The notes under the pieces: generated by a model
Database searches by the model: none
Seen by the model: the letters and a program-made list of their open reading frames with translations, nothing else
What the model was told of the DNA's origin: nothing
Shown: positions 31,339-42,217 of the stretch, piece by piece
How positions within the stretch are numbered: the first letter of the stretch is position 1
Layout of the letters: each line of letters begins with the position of its first letter
Translations under genes and position numbers: made by a program
Origin: Chelativorans sp. J32
GTDB lineage: Bacteria > Pseudomonadota > Alphaproteobacteria > Rhizobiales > Rhizobiaceae
Direction of reading: 5' to 3'
Assembly: GCF_000518985.1 (NCBI RefSeq)
Contig: NZ_JAEQ01000004.1
Location: 62,001 to 126,000, forward strand
Length of the DNA stretch: 64,000 nucleotides

Positions 31339-32487
31339 ATGTTGTTTTGGGTTCTCGCCGCACTGTTGACCCTTGCCGCTGCGCTGGCCGTTATGCGGCC
31401 GTTTCTGCGCCGGAAGAAATCAGATCGACCGGGTGCTGCCCACGATCTGGCGGTTTACCGTGATCAACTCGCCGAGCTCGACCAGGAAGTCAAACGGGGT
31501 CTCGTGTCGGAGACGGACGCGGCCGAAGCGCGCGCGGAAATCGGGCGGCGCATTCTGCGTCTGTCCCAATCGGCCAGTGATGGCGTGGCGAGCGAATCGG
31601 GCGGGAGGTTGGAGCGTATCATTGCCATTGCGGCGATCCTGGCCGTTCCAGCTTTGAGTTGGGGTCTATATTCCGCGCTGGGGTCACCGGGACTTCCATC
31701 CATGCCGTTGCAGGCTAGGCTTAACGGCGACCCGGCTCACGCCCCGCTGGAAGATCTGATCGCGCGTGCCGAAGCTTATCTGGCAGACCACCCCGATGAT
31801 GCCCGCGGATGGGAGACGCTGGCTCCGGTTTATGCCAGGATGGGGCGCTTCGCCGATGCGGTTGCCGCCTATCGTCGGACGATCGCAATCGCCGGCGCTA
31901 ACTCCGAACGCGAAGCTGGTCTGGGCGAGGCGATGGTGGGCCAGAGCGGCGGGATCATCACTGCGGAGGCGGAAGCGGCATTCAACCGTGCATTGGCCGC
32001 TGATGAAAGCAATCCCCGTGCGCGCTTCTTCATCGGCCTGGCCAGGGCGCAGGAAGGCAAGCGGGACGCGTCACGCGCTATATGGCAGGACATGATGTCG
32101 GGTCTGCCGGACGATTCGCCTTGGAAAGCGGCTGCGGCTCAGGCCATCGCGGGACTCGATGGCATGGCTGCCCAGAATCCGCCCGTGGCAGCGAAGAATC
32201 CTTCCGAGGAGCAGCTGGCAGCGGCGCAGCAAATGGCACCCGAAGAGCGCCAGCAGATGATCAAGGGCATGGTGGCCAGCCTCGATGCCAAACTACGCCA
32301 GAACCCTAACGACCCGGAGGGTTGGAGCAGGCTCCTGCGCTCCTATGTCGTGTTAGGCCGCGAGGATGACGCCGTGAGAGCGCTCGAACGCGGCCTCGCC
32401 GCCCTCGGCCCGGAGACTGCGGAGGGCAAATCCCTGTCGGAATTGGCCGAGACACTCGGCATCAGCGGTGCGCAGGTGAACAAATGA
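31339..32487 (+). CDS. ccmI: CcmI/CycH, cytochrome c-type biogenesis protein
   Basis: 382 residues. The N-terminal domain has a first helix ([22 protein letters not shown]), a cytoplasmic loop with [30 protein letters not shown] and a second helix around 95-110; both are hallmarks of CcmI. The C-terminal periplasmic part (about 130-380) carries TPR-like repeats that chaperone apocytochrome c to the haem lyase CcmF/H. It overlaps ccmE by 4 bases and begins the cycHJKL operon. Confidence 0.93.
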   Translation: MLFWVLAALLTLAAALAVMRPFLRRKKSDRPGAAHDLAVYRDQLAELDQEVKRGLVSETDAAEARAEIGRRILRLSQSASDGVASESGGRLERIIAIAAILAVPALSWGLYSALGSPGLPSMPLQARLNGDPAHAPLEDLIARAEAYLADHPDDARGWETLAPVYARMGRFADAVAAYRRTIAIAGANSEREAGLGEAMVGQSGGIITAEAEAAFNRALAADESNPRARFFIGLARAQEGKRDASRAIWQDMMSGLPDDSPWKAAAAQAIAGLDGMAAQNPPVAAKNPSEEQLAAAQQMAPEERQQMIKGMVASLDAKLRQNPNDPEGWSRLLRSYVVLGREDDAVRALERGLAALGPETAEGKSLSELAETLGISGAQVNK

Positions 32488-32918
32488 CGCGCAAGCAAAA
32501 GCGGCTGACCATTATAGGATCAGGAATGGCCTTCCTGGCTTTGGCTGCAGGATTGACGTTTTATGCACTTGGGCAACAGACCTCCTACTTCTACATGCCG
32601 GCAGACCTGCTGGCACGAGCGGCAGTGGCGGGAGAGCGCATTCGGCTCGGCGGCCTTGTTCAGAAGGGTTCTATTGAACGCAGCGAGGGAACGCATGTTC
32701 GCTTCGTCGTGGAAGACAGCGAGAACGAGGTGCCGGTCGTCTATGACGGTATTCTGCCAGACCTTTTCCGGGAGGAGCAGGGCGTCGTCATAGAGGGTGT
32801 GGTAGGTGCGGACGGCATCTTCGTCGCCGACACCGTTTTGGCCAAGCACGACGAGACCTATATGCCGCGCGAAGTCGCGGACAGGCTGAAGCAGGAAGGC
32901 CTCTGGCAAGAGGAATGA
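32484..32918 (+). CDS. ccmE: CcmE/CycJ, haem chaperone
   Basis: 144 residues: one N-terminal membrane helix, then an OB-fold periplasmic domain with [29 protein letters not shown] and the haem-binding motif [11 protein letters not shown], in which His122 forms the covalent bond to haem and Tyr126 is the axial ligand. It carries haem from CcmC to CcmF. ATGA overlap with ccmI and 10 bases to ccmF. Confidence 0.95.
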   Translation: MTRKQKRLTIIGSGMAFLALAAGLTFYALGQQTSYFYMPADLLARAAVAGERIRLGGLVQKGSIERSEGTHVRFVVEDSENEVPVVYDGILPDLFREEQGVVIEGVVGADGIFVADTVLAKHDETYMPREVADRLKQEGLWQEE

Positions 32919-32928
32919 GGAAGCGCGA

Positions 32929-34914
32929 ATGAGCGTCGAACTTGGCCACTTCGCCCTTGTCTTGGCACTGGCTCTCGCGCTGGTGCAGGCGATCGTTCCG
33001 CTGGTCGGGGCCCGCATCGGCAGCTCCTCGCTCATGCGGGTGGGCGAGCCCGTGACCATCACTGGATTTGCGCTGGTCTCGGTGGCCTTTGCGGCGCTGG
33101 TCCTGGCCTATCTGCAGTCGGATTTTTCCGTAGTGAACGTGTGGGAGAATTCCCACTCCGCCAAGCCTCTCCTCTTCAAGATCACAGGAACTTGGGGGAA
33201 CCACGAAGGTTCAATGCTCCTGTGGGTTCTGATCCTCGCATTCTTCGGAGCATTGGTCGCAGCCTTCGGTCAGAATCTACCGCCGACCCTGAAGGCAAAC
33301 GTATTGGCAGTTCAAGGGCTGATTGCCAGCGCTTTTCTCCTCTTCATCCTATTCACGTCCAATCCCTTCATGCGCCTGGAACCTGCGCCAATCGAAGGCC
33401 AGGACCTGAATCCCATCCTGCAGGATATCGGGCTCGCCGTTCATCCCCCGCTCCTCTATCTGGGCTATGTCGGTTTCTCTGTCTCCTTTTCCTTCGCGGT
33501 GGCAGCGCTGATCGATGGGCGTATGGATGCTGCATGGGCGCGGTGGGTGCGTCCTTGGACGCTAGCCGCCTGGGCCTTCCTGACCGGCGGCATCGCCATG
33601 GGCTCCTACTGGGCCTATTATGAACTGGGCTGGGGTGGCTTCTGGTTCTGGGATCCGGTTGAGAACGCGTCCCTGATGCCGTGGCTCGCCGGAACGGCTC
33701 TGCTGCACTCTGCCATTGTGATGGAAAAGCGTTCGGCGCTGAAAATTTGGACGGTGCTGCTTGCGATCCTCACCTTCTCGCTCTCGCTGCTCGGCACCTT
33801 CCTCGTAAGATCGGGCGTTTTGACGTCTGTTCATTCCTTCGCGACCGACCCTGCCCGTGGCGTTTTCATTCTCGCGATTCTGGTTTTCTTCATCGGCGGT
33901 GCATTGACCTTGTTTGCGGTCAGAGCCGCTTCTCTGGCGCCCGGCGGGCTGTTCCATCCCATTTCGAGGGAAGGTGCCCTGGTTCTCAACAATCTGTTCC
34001 TGACCACGGCTACGGCGACGGTGTTGATCGGTACGCTTTACCCGCTGCTGATCGAAGCCATCAGCGACAATAAGATTTCGGTTGGCGCACCCTTCTTCAA
34101 TCTAACCTTTATCCCGCTCTTCTTGCCTCTCCTGGTGGCGGTGCCGTTCGGGCCGCTTCTTGCTTGGAAGCGCGGGGATCTTGCCGGTGCGTTTCAACGC
34201 TTGCAATTCGCCTTCTGGGCGGCTGGGGCGACAGCGATCGCAGGCTATTTCCTGATCGATCGCGCGTCTGCGGTCGCCGCGCTCGGTCTGGGGCTCGGGA
34301 TATGGCTCATCGTCGGCGCCCTGACCGATCTTGCTTTGAAATCCGGTCTCGGCAAGGTCGGAGTAGCTGTTGCCCTGCGTCGGCTTACGGGTCTGCCACT
34401 TTCGATTTTCGGTACGTGCTTGGGCCATGCCGGCTTGGGCCTGAGCGTGCTCGGCATCGTTTCGGTAACCGCTCTCCAGGCGGAACACATACTGACAATG
34501 CAGCCTGGCCAGAGCACCGAAATCAGCGGCTACACCGTGCAGTTCCAGAATCTGCGTCCCTTTACCGGCCAGAATTACACGGAGGAGCAGGCGCAGTTCG
34601 CGGCCGGGACAGTGCGCGGAGGTTCTCTGGGAGAAATCGTCTCCTCCAAACGGCTCTATACGGCACGCGGTATGCCAACAACGGAAGCGGGCATTAAGAC
34701 GATCGGCCTGAGCCAGCTTTACATTTCTATCGGAGATCAGACTCCGTCCGGGCTCGTCGTGCGCATTTGGTGGAAGCCGTTCGTGACGCTGATCTGGATT
34801 GGCGCGCTCGTGATGATGGCAGGTGGGTTCATTTCTCTCATGGACCGGCGACTCCGTGTAGGAGCACCCGCAAGGCGGAAAGCGGCCGCACTAGCCGGCG
34901 AGGCGAAGTCATGA
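32929..34914 (+). CDS. ccmF: CcmF/CycK, haem lyase subunit
   Basis: 661 residues with about 15 membrane helices. The tryptophan-rich haem-handling WWD motif ([19 protein letters not shown]) lies near residues 236-254 and conserved His residues sit in the loops ([29 protein letters not shown]). It ligates haem to apocytochrome CxxCH motifs together with CcmH and CcmI in the inner membrane. Length is normal. It overlaps ccmH by ATGA. Confidence 0.96.
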   Translation: MSVELGHFALVLALALALVQAIVPLVGARIGSSSLMRVGEPVTITGFALVSVAFAALVLAYLQSDFSVVNVWENSHSAKPLLFKITGTWGNHEGSMLLWVLILAFFGALVAAFGQNLPPTLKANVLAVQGLIASAFLLFILFTSNPFMRLEPAPIEGQDLNPILQDIGLAVHPPLLYLGYVGFSVSFSFAVAALIDGRMDAAWARWVRPWTLAAWAFLTGGIAMGSYWAYYELGWGGFWFWDPVENASLMPWLAGTALLHSAIVMEKRSALKIWTVLLAILTFSLSLLGTFLVRSGVLTSVHSFATDPARGVFILAILVFFIGGALTLFAVRAASLAPGGLFHPISREGALVLNNLFLTTATATVLIGTLYPLLIEAISDNKISVGAPFFNLTFIPLFLPLLVAVPFGPLLAWKRGDLAGAFQRLQFAFWAAGATAIAGYFLIDRASAVAALGLGLGIWLIVGALTDLALKSGLGKVGVAVALRRLTGLPLSIFGTCLGHAGLGLSVLGIVSVTALQAEHILTMQPGQSTEISGYTVQFQNLRPFTGQNYTEEQAQFAAGTVRGGSLGEIVSSKRLYTARGMPTTEAGIKTIGLSQLYISIGDQTPSGLVVRIWWKPFVTLIWIGALVMMAGGFISLMDRRLRVGAPARRKAAALAGEAKS

Positions 34915-35375
34915 GGTTCCGCACCCTGCTGTTGGCTTGCGGGCTTTTGATTGGCTTTGTCGGAGGCGCAGCTGCGGTACAGCCGGACGAGGTGTTGAAG
35001 GATCCCGCGCTTGAGGCGCGGGCACGCCATCTTTCGACCGAGCTGCGCTGCATGGTCTGTCAGAACCAGTCGATCGACGATTCGGATGCAGAGCTCGCAC
35101 GCGACTTGCGCATCCTGCTGCGTGAAAGGCTTGTGGCCGGCGATACAGACGAAGAGGTGCTGGACTACATCGTCTCTCGCTATGGCGAGTTCGTGCTGTT
35201 GAAGCCGCGGTTCAACGCCCGCAACGCGCTTCTCTGGGCGGCGCCGGTCCTGATCCTTGTGGGAGGAGGACTGCTTGCATTCACAGCTTTTCGTCGGCGT
35301 GGGGACAGTGCTCCTGCACCTCTCTCTCCGGAGGAGGAAGCTTCTCTGAGGAACGTTCTGAAGGACGAGAATTAA
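34911..35375 (+). CDS. ccmH: CcmH/CycL, thioredox subunit of haem lyase
   Basis: 154 residues: a signal sequence, then a three-helix periplasmic domain with the LRCMVCQNQ motif (redox Cys47 and Cys50), and a C-terminal membrane anchor ([18 protein letters not shown]). It reduces the apocytochrome CxxCH cysteines before haem attachment. It ends the ccm operon; a hairpin-rich spacer of 200 bases precedes degP. The ATG overlaps ccmF (ATGA). Confidence 0.95.
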   Translation: MRFRTLLLACGLLIGFVGGAAAVQPDEVLKDPALEARARHLSTELRCMVCQNQSIDDSDAELARDLRILLRERLVAGDTDEEVLDYIVSRYGEFVLLKPRFNARNALLWAAPVLILVGGGLLAFTAFRRRGDSAPAPLSPEEEASLRNVLKDEN

Positions 35376-35575
35376 GGCGTCGCCGGTGCGGCGACTTTGC
35401 GCGCCGCCGGTGCCCCGAGACACGCGTCTCAGCTTTTCTGCTCAGTCGATCAAAAACATTACGAAAGTTTCATGCCTTGGAAATGGCATCGTAAGGTAGT
35501 CCGTCCTATTTCAGTGGGCAAACGGGACGAAGAAGCGTCCCCCTAGCACGCTAAAGGCATTAGGAGTGGTTCGTC
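35376..35575 (+). promoter_or_regulatory. Upstream region of degP
   Basis: 200 bases without an ORF. A short dyad ATGCC-N8-GGCAT (about 35472-35489) lies about 90 bases before degP, and TTAGGAGTGG acts as the ribosome-binding site. No clear sigma-32 or sigma-E (GGAAC/CGTT) promoter was found. The regulatory function of the dyad is unknown. Confidence 0.3.
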
Positions 35576-37084
35576 ATGAGCGAAGAACAGAACGTAACCT
35601 CTAAGACGCGCAACCGTCTCGTAGCAGCCGTGGCTTCCCTCGCGGTTGCCGGCGCGGTTGGCTTCAGCGCCATCAGTTCGGGCACTATTCCGGTCTTCGC
35701 GGACCCGGTGAAGCTCGACAAGCCCATTCAGGCTCCAAGCTTTGCTGACGTCGTCGACCTGGTGAAACCTGCAGTGGTGAGTGTGCGGGTATCCGGGGAG
35801 TCGCCCCAGGCAGGTAACGTGGCGACGCCGTTCTTCAACATGCCCGGTTTCGATAATCTCCCGCCCAATCATCCGCTCCGCCGCTTCTTTGATGAATTCC
35901 AGCGACGTGACCAGCCGCGTAGCGGCCAGCAGCGCCCGCGCGTGCGCCCGATCGCTCAGGGGTCCGGCTTCTTCATTTCCGATGACGGCTATATCGTAAC
36001 CAACAATCACGTGGTTGAAGATGGAAACCAGTACACCGTCGTTCTGGAGGATGGGACGGAGCTGCAAGCCGATCTCGTCGGGAAGGACCCGCGTACCGAT
36101 CTGGCGGTGCTCAAGGTAAAGTCCGATCGCAAATTCACCTATGTGAGCTGGGCGCCTGACGATTCCGTCCGTGTCGGCGATTGGGTTGTGGCCGTCGGCA
36201 ATCCGTTCGGTCTCGGCGGAACGGTGACGGCGGGCATCGTATCCGCCCAGAGCCGCGAGATTGGCGCGGGGAATTATGACGACTTCCTGCAGATCGACGC
36301 GGCCGTGAACCAGGGTAACTCCGGCGGCCCGACCTTCAACCTTGCGGGGCAAGTTGTTGGCGTGAACACGGCAATCTTCTCGCCGTCGGGCGGCAATGTG
36401 GGTATCGCCTTTGCCATCCCGGCCTCACTGGCCAAGACGGTCGTCGATCAACTTATCAAGGATGGTTCGGTCGAGCGCGGCTATATGGGCGTCAGCATCC
36501 AGGACGTGACACCTCAGATCGCCGACTCGCTGGGGCTGCAAGAGGCCAAGGGTGCGCTGATCAACAGCGTGAATGGCGGTGATCCGGCAGAAAAGGCGGG
36601 TATCGAGGCTGGCGACGTCGTGATCGCGGTGAACGGTTCGCCTATCGCTTCGCCGCGCGAACTGGCTCGTACGGTGGCAGCAATCGCGCCGGGCACGAAC
36701 ATCGACGTTACCGTGTGGCGGAACGGCAAGTCTCAGGACTTCAAGGTGACCTTGACCGAGATGCCCGAGAGCGATCAGGTGGCCGCTGCTGCCCCTAGCG
36801 CCCCCTCGGACGAGAACGGACAGCCGGCAAGCTTCGGGTTGACCGTCACCCCTGCGGATGACGGCAACGGCCTGGTCGTAACCGATGTGGAGCCGGGCAG
36901 CGTGGCCGAGGAAAACGGCATCCAGCCGGGTGACGTGATCCGCGCGGTCAATTCACAACCGGTTAAGGCCGCCAGCGATCTCAAGAAGGCCGTCGATGCA
37001 GCATCAAGCGCAGGACGGGGTGCCGTGCTCCTTCAGGTCGTACGCAACGATGCCAATCGGTTCGTGGCATTGCCAATCGGCTGA
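35576..37084 (+). CDS. degP: DegP/HtrA-family periplasmic serine protease
   Basis: 502 residues: N-terminal signal/anchor (RNRLVAAVASLAVAGAVGFSAIS), trypsin-like protease domain with the catalytic triad His145 (TNNHVVEDG), Asp175 (DPRTDLAVL) and Ser249 (QGNSGGP), and two PDZ domains (about 300-390 and 410-500). A Gln/Arg/Pro-rich LA-loop region (about 105-125) is typical. It degrades or refolds misfolded periplasmic proteins. In rhizobia it is degP1, in the same position after cycL. An intrinsic terminator follows. Confidence 0.95.
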   Translation: MSEEQNVTSKTRNRLVAAVASLAVAGAVGFSAISSGTIPVFADPVKLDKPIQAPSFADVVDLVKPAVVSVRVSGESPQAGNVATPFFNMPGFDNLPPNHPLRRFFDEFQRRDQPRSGQQRPRVRPIAQGSGFFISDDGYIVTNNHVVEDGNQYTVVLEDGTELQADLVGKDPRTDLAVLKVKSDRKFTYVSWAPDDSVRVGDWVVAVGNPFGLGGTVTAGIVSAQSREIGAGNYDDFLQIDAAVNQGNSGGPTFNLAGQVVGVNTAIFSPSGGNVGIAFAIPASLAKTVVDQLIKDGSVERGYMGVSIQDVTPQIADSLGLQEAKGALINSVNGGDPAEKAGIEAGDVVIAVNGSPIASPRELARTVAAIAPGTNIDVTVWRNGKSQDFKVTLTEMPESDQVAAAAPSAPSDENGQPASFGLTVTPADDGNGLVVTDVEPGSVAEENGIQPGDVIRAVNSQPVKAASDLKKAVDAASSAGRGAVLLQVVRNDANRFVALPIG

Positions 37085-37113
37085 TCCATCGAGAAGTGCG
37101 GTTTGACTCTTTG

Positions 37114-37144
37114 GCGGTGGCGAGGAAAGCTCGCCACCGCTTTT
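37114..37144 (+). terminator. Intrinsic terminator after degP
   Basis: GCGGTGGCGAG (37114-37124) and CTCGCCACCGC (37130-37140) pair perfectly over 11 bases around GAAAG, followed by TTTT. It separates degP from the following two-component operon. Confidence 0.85.
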
Positions 37145-37165
37145 CATCAGCTATGACACGGCGCC

Positions 37166-37840
37166 ATGAAGATTCTGATCATCGAGGATGACCGCGAAGC
37201 GGCGAGTTATCTCAAAAAGGCCTTTGCCGAAGCGGGACACACAGCCGATGTGGCCGCTGATGGCGAGGCGGGTTTCGCCTTGGCAGAGGGCGGAAATTAC
37301 GATGTCTTCGTGATCGACCGAATGTTGCCCCGTCGCGACGGCCTATCGGTCATTGCGGGTTTGCGGGCGAACGGCAATACGACGCCGGCGCTCATCCTTT
37401 CGGCATTGGGAGAGGTGGACGACCGGGTGACCGGCCTGAGGGCCGGAGGAGACGACTACCTTACGAAGCCCTACGCGTTCTCGGAATTGCTTGCTCGCGT
37501 GGAAGTACTCAAGCGACGAGCCGGCGCGCGTGACGTGGAAACCGTCTACCGGGCAGGGGATCTGGAATTGGACCGGCTGTCCCATACGGTTCGGCGTGGC
37601 GGCCAGGAAATCACGCTTCAGCCGCGGGAATTCCGTCTGCTGGAATATCTGATGCGACATGCCGGTCAGGTTGTCACCCGGACGATGCTTTTGGAGAATG
37701 TGTGGGACTATCACTTCGACCCGCAGACCAATGTGATCGATGTGCATGTCTCGCGCCTGCGCGGCAAGATCGAGAGAGGCTTCGACAGGCCCATTCTCCA
37801 TACGGTGCGTGGCGCGGGTTACATGATCCGAGCGGACTGA
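37166..37840 (+). CDS. OmpR-family response regulator of the degP-glnE region
   Basis: 224 residues: receiver domain with EDD, phospho-acceptor Asp51, Ser79 in place of the usual Thr, and Lys101; winged-helix domain from about 125 with LQPREFRLLEYLMRH and TNVIDVHVSRLRGKI. It is related to copper/heavy-metal regulators such as CusR and to the S. meliloti regulator at the same position, whose target is not known to me. The stop overlaps the start of the kinase (TGATG). Confidence 0.9.
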   Translation: MKILIIEDDREAASYLKKAFAEAGHTADVAADGEAGFALAEGGNYDVFVIDRMLPRRDGLSVIAGLRANGNTTPALILSALGEVDDRVTGLRAGGDDYLTKPYAFSELLARVEVLKRRAGARDVETVYRAGDLELDRLSHTVRRGGQEITLQPREFRLLEYLMRHAGQVVTRTMLLENVWDYHFDPQTNVIDVHVSRLRGKIERGFDRPILHTVRGAGYMIRAD

Positions 37841-39246
37841 TGGCCACCCTTTCGGCCATCATGAAGACCACTGCGGCACGGCTCTCCGCGCTTTATCTCG
37901 TGTTGTTTACCGCTTGCGCGGTGGTGCTCGTCATCTATGTGAGCTCTCTTTCCACGCGCATGCTGGTCGGCCAGACGCAGGAGGCAATCGCAGAAGAGGT
38001 CGCCGGCCTCGCGCGTGCCTACCAGCGCGCCGGGCTGACCGGCCTGGTTCGGCTGGTCGAAATTCGTGCCAGGCAGCCAGGCGCAAATCTCTACCTCATT
38101 GCGGATCCCAGCGGCTTTATCCTCTCCGGCAATGTCGAAAGCATTCAGCCCGGTGTGCTCGATGCTGCCGGTTGGACGGAGAGTCCCTTCCTTTATCGGC
38201 GTTTTGGTGAACAGGGGGCAACGAGCCGCGAGAGTGGTCACGCGGCTGTTGCTCAGGTCATACGTCTGCCGAACCAGATGATTCTTCTCGTCGGAAGAGA
38301 TTTGAGCGAGCCGGAGCAGTTCGGTCGCGTGATGCGCCGTGCCCTTGCGGTGGCTTTGGGCATGATGGGTCTCGGCGCGTTCCTGATCTGGTATTTCGTC
38401 GGAAGGCGCGCGCTCCGCCGGATCGACAGCGTGACGGAAGCGAGCCGCCAGATCATGGGTGGCGACCTGTCCAGAAGACTGCCGGTAACGGGAGCTGGCG
38501 ATGAGTTCGACCGGCTTTCGGAAAACCTGAATGCCATGCTCGATCGCATTGCCGGTCTGAATGAGGGGTTGAAGCAGGTATCGGCGAACATAGCCCACGA
38601 CCTAAAAACGCCCCTGACCCGCCTGCGCAACCGCGCGGAGGCTGCGCTGAACAACACGGCTGGCCCGACCGCCGCGAAAGAGGCGCTTGAGCAGACGATT
38701 GCGGAATCGGACCAGCTTATCCGTACCTTCAACGCCATTTTGATGATCTCGCGGCTGGAAGCGGGCTATTCCGCTGAAAGCACGGCGAAGATCGATCTTG
38801 CCTTGATTGTCTCGGATGTCGTCGAGCTCTACGAGCCGCTGGCTGAAGAACAGGGCGTGACACTGAAGGCGGAGGCGGCGGAAAATGTTCAGATCGACGG
38901 AAATCGTGAGTTGATCGGCCAGGCGCTTTCCAACGTCATCGACAATGCTATCAAATATTCTGCTGGTTTTGGGCAGAAGCCGGTTGTCTCCGTATCGCTT
39001 CGAAAGGAAGGAGACGCCGCAAGGCTGACGGTCAGAGATAACGGCCCGGGTATACCTGAAGAGGATCGGGAGCGTGCGACGGAGCGCTTTGTCCGGCTTG
39101 AGGCAAGCCGCAGCCAGCCGGGATCCGGCCTGGGCCTCAGCCTCGCAAAGGCGGTCATGACCTTTCATGGAGGAAAGCTCGAGCTTTCGGGGGAGGGCGG
39201 CGGTCTCGCGGTTGCGATGATCTTCCCGACAGGCAAGAATGAGTAA
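37840..39246 (+). CDS. Sensor histidine kinase partner of the 37166 regulator
   Basis: 468 residues from ATG 37840 overlapping the regulator stop; a longer frame reaches upstream but crosses the regulator gene. Two membrane helices (about 15-35 and 170-190) flank a periplasmic domain of ~130 residues. HAMP (about 190-240), HisKA with IAHDLKTPLTRLRNRAE (His253), and HATPase_c with NVIDNAIKYS, DNGPGIPE and GSGLGLSLAKAV follow. Signal unknown. The stop overlaps glnE by one base (TAATG). Confidence 0.9.
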   Translation: MATLSAIMKTTAARLSALYLVLFTACAVVLVIYVSSLSTRMLVGQTQEAIAEEVAGLARAYQRAGLTGLVRLVEIRARQPGANLYLIADPSGFILSGNVESIQPGVLDAAGWTESPFLYRRFGEQGATSRESGHAAVAQVIRLPNQMILLVGRDLSEPEQFGRVMRRALAVALGMMGLGAFLIWYFVGRRALRRIDSVTEASRQIMGGDLSRRLPVTGAGDEFDRLSENLNAMLDRIAGLNEGLKQVSANIAHDLKTPLTRLRNRAEAALNNTAGPTAAKEALEQTIAESDQLIRTFNAILMISRLEAGYSAESTAKIDLALIVSDVVELYEPLAEEQGVTLKAEAAENVQIDGNRELIGQALSNVIDNAIKYSAGFGQKPVVSVSLRKEGDAARLTVRDNGPGIPEEDRERATERFVRLEASRSQPGSGLGLSLAKAVMTFHGGKLELSGEGGGLAVAMIFPTGKNE

Positions 39247-42212
39247 TGACCGACGCTGTCCTGAAAGACGAAGATGGTACCACTTGGTTTGGCTCCCCGG
39301 TACGGGAGTTGCACCCCCTTGACGCCGAGCATGCTCAAGAGGAGATCGAGTCTCTCCTGGAAGCCGCACATGAACGCGACTGCCCTCGGCTCGCCAGCCT
39401 TCTCTCAGCCGACAACAGGCTGAGGGCGTTTCTGGCGGCGGTCTTCGACCTATCTCCCTATCTTCGCGATTGTGCCAGGCGCCAACCAGCTGCCTTGGAA
39501 GCACTTTTCGATGCAAGGCTGGATGCTCGGCTAAATGCGCTTTCGGAAGAGATAGCGGCGGTCGGCCTGGGAGCGGAGGAGAGCGAGGCTGGAGTCATGA
39601 AGATGCTCCGGCGCTTGAAACTTCAAGCCCACCTGCTGATCGCCTTGGGACAGCTCTCGGGCGAGGCGGATGCGGCCAAAACGGCCCTGCGATTGAGCCT
39701 CCTTGCGGAAGCGTGTGTGAACGCGGCGGTCAATTTCCTCCTTCGGGATGCGGATCGCCAGGGAAAGCTGCGGCTCCCCAACCCCGCGGAGCCTTCCCGT
39801 GACAGTGGCTGGATTCTGCTTGCCATGGGTAAGTTAGGCGCACGGGAGCTCAATTATTCGTCCGATATCGACCTCATCGTGCTGATCAATCCGGACGCGC
39901 CCGCCGTAAAGGAGCCGATAGAGGCCACGGAACTCTTTGTGAGGCTCACGCGGCGGCTTGTGCGCATCCTGCAGGACCGCACGGAGGACGGCTACGTCTT
40001 CCGTACGGATTTGAGGTTGCGGCCCGATCCCGGTTCGACACCGCTCGCGCTGCCGGTGGAAGCAGCGTTGCATTACTACGAAAGCCGCGGCCAGAACTGG
40101 GAGCGCGCCGCGATGATAAAGGCGCGCGCGATTGCTGGAGATGGGAAGGCCGGAGAGCGGTTCCTTACGGAACTGCAGCCCTATGTCTGGCGCAAATATC
40201 TCGACTATGCAGCGATTGCGGACATCCATTCGATCAAACGCCAAATACATGCCCATAAGGGGCACGGGGAAATCGCCGTGCTCGGCCATAATGTGAAGCT
40301 TGGACGAGGCGGCATCCGGGAAATCGAGTTTTTCGTCCAGACCCAGCAACTTATAGCCGGAGGCCGTTTTCCGGAGCTGCGCGAACGTGAGACGGTCAAG
40401 ATGCTTAGGGAACTCCAGGATCGCGGCTGGATAACCGCCGAGGCGGGAGAGGCCCTTATCGCTCAATACTGGTTTCTGCGCGATGTCGAAAACGTCATAC
40501 AGATGGTGGCGGACGAACAGACGCATCTCCTGCCGGATGACGAGGAAGGATTGGAGCGCATTGCCCGTCTTCTTGGCTATACGAGCGGGATGATCTTCGC
40601 TGAGGCATTTCGGCAGGCACTGCATATGGTCGAAAGCCACTATGCGGCTCTGTTTGAGACGGCACCTCAGCTTTCCCGAGGCGTGGGCAATCTCGTCTTC
40701 ACCGGTGATGTCGATGACCCGGATACGCTCCACACCCTCTCCGAACTGGGGTTCGAGCGCCCGAGCGATATCTGCCGCGTGATTCGCGGGTGGCACTTTG
40801 GACGCTACCGCGTGACCCAGTCTGCCGAAGCGCGCGAGCGTCTCACCGAATTAACCCCGGCATTGCTCGAAGCGTTCGGACGGACCCACCGTGCCGATGA
40901 AGCGCTTTTGCGCTTCGACGAGTTTCTCTCCGGGCTTCCGCGCGGCATCCAACTCTTTTCGCTCTTGCAGTCGAACCCGCGGCTCCTCGATCTGATCGCG
41001 ACCATCATGGGGGCAGCACCTAGGCTTGCAGCGATCATCACCCGCAGGCCCCACGTCTTCGACGGTCTGCTAGACCCCGGACTCTTGTCCGAGTTGCCCA
41101 ACAGAGCTTATCTGGCTGAGCGGCTCGAGATCTTTCTGTCGGGTGCCAACTCCTTTGAGGAGCGGCTTGATCGGCTGCGCATTTTTGCGGCGGAGCAGAA
41201 ATTCCTCATCGGCATCCGCCTCTTGACGGGCAGCATAGACGAGACCCGCGCCGGAAAAGCCTTTTCGGACCTGGCCGATCTTACGATTGGTGCGGCATTC
41301 GACGCGGTTCAAGAGGAGTTTGCCCTAACTCATGGACGTGTCCGAGGCGGCCGCACGGCTATCCTTGGTATGGGAAAACTCGGAAGCCATGAGCTCACCG
41401 CGGGTTCGGACGTAGATCTCATCCTGCTTTACGACCATGCGCCGGAAGCGGAAGAGTCCGATGGCCGCAAACCGCTTGCGCCATCACATTACTACGCACG
41501 ATTGACCCAGCGCCTGATCGCCGCCGTCTCGGCTCCGACTGCGGAGGGCGTGCTCTACGAACTGGACCTTAGATTGCGGCCCTCCGGCAACAAGGGGCCG
41601 GTCGCAACCCATATCGATGCGTTTCGGAAGTATCAGCGCAACGAGGCTTGGACCTGGGAGCACATGGCCCTCACACGTGCCAGAGCCATAGCAGGCGCTG
41701 AAACCCTCTGTGCTGAAGCCGAGCAGGAGGTACAGGCGATCGTCTCGCTTCCGCGCGACGCCGTCAAACTGAAGCGCGATGCAAGGGAGATGCGCGCACT
41801 CCTGGAAGAGGAAAAACCGGCAAGGAATATCTGGGATTTGAAGCTTCTTGCGGGGGGCATCATCGACCTGGAATTTATAGCGCAGGTGGCGGCACTCTCC
41901 GGCAAATGCCTTGCCGATTCGCGGCCGACCAACACCGGAAAGATTCTCGCTGAACTGTCTTCCGATTTTGCCGATGATCAGGTCCGGGCAGAGCTCCTCG
42001 AGGCATATCGCCTCTATATGACGCTTACCCAGGTCATCCGGCTGTGCCTTACGGGTCCCCTGGAGCCGGGGGATGTTCCTCCGGGCCTCGCGAATATTCT
42101 TCTACGAAGCGTCGATCTGCCCGAGTTCGGCATTCTCGAGGCGCATATCAAGGAGACCAGCGCCCGGGTAAGACGGCATTTCGATAGGCTGCTGGGGGAA
42201 GGGCGAGCCTAA
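39246..42212 (+). CDS. glnE: GlnE, bifunctional glutamine synthetase adenylyltransferase/deadenylase
   Basis: 988 residues with two nucleotidyltransferase domains: the N-terminal adenylyl-removing half with MGKLGARELNYSSDIDLIV (about 195-213) and the C-terminal adenylylating half with MGKLGSHELTAGSDVDLILLYD (about 708-729), each followed by its GlnD_UR/helical domain. It modifies glutamine synthetase in response to PII state. Normal length for rhizobia. The start overlaps the kinase stop by one base, so it may be co-transcribed. It converges with the pleC gene after 5 bases. Confidence 0.96.
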   Translation: MTDAVLKDEDGTTWFGSPVRELHPLDAEHAQEEIESLLEAAHERDCPRLASLLSADNRLRAFLAAVFDLSPYLRDCARRQPAALEALFDARLDARLNALSEEIAAVGLGAEESEAGVMKMLRRLKLQAHLLIALGQLSGEADAAKTALRLSLLAEACVNAAVNFLLRDADRQGKLRLPNPAEPSRDSGWILLAMGKLGARELNYSSDIDLIVLINPDAPAVKEPIEATELFVRLTRRLVRILQDRTEDGYVFRTDLRLRPDPGSTPLALPVEAALHYYESRGQNWERAAMIKARAIAGDGKAGERFLTELQPYVWRKYLDYAAIADIHSIKRQIHAHKGHGEIAVLGHNVKLGRGGIREIEFFVQTQQLIAGGRFPELRERETVKMLRELQDRGWITAEAGEALIAQYWFLRDVENVIQMVADEQTHLLPDDEEGLERIARLLGYTSGMIFAEAFRQALHMVESHYAALFETAPQLSRGVGNLVFTGDVDDPDTLHTLSELGFERPSDICRVIRGWHFGRYRVTQSAEARERLTELTPALLEAFGRTHRADEALLRFDEFLSGLPRGIQLFSLLQSNPRLLDLIATIMGAAPRLAAIITRRPHVFDGLLDPGLLSELPNRAYLAERLEIFLSGANSFEERLDRLRIFAAEQKFLIGIRLLTGSIDETRAGKAFSDLADLTIGAAFDAVQEEFALTHGRVRGGRTAILGMGKLGSHELTAGSDVDLILLYDHAPEAEESDGRKPLAPSHYYARLTQRLIAAVSAPTAEGVLYELDLRLRPSGNKGPVATHIDAFRKYQRNEAWTWEHMALTRARAIAGAETLCAEAEQEVQAIVSLPRDAVKLKRDAREMRALLEEEKPARNIWDLKLLAGGIIDLEFIAQVAALSGKCLADSRPTNTGKILAELSSDFADDQVRAELLEAYRLYMTLTQVIRLCLTGPLEPGDVPPGLANILLRSVDLPEFGILEAHIKETSARVRRHFDRLLGEGRA

Positions 42213-42217
42213 GGCCG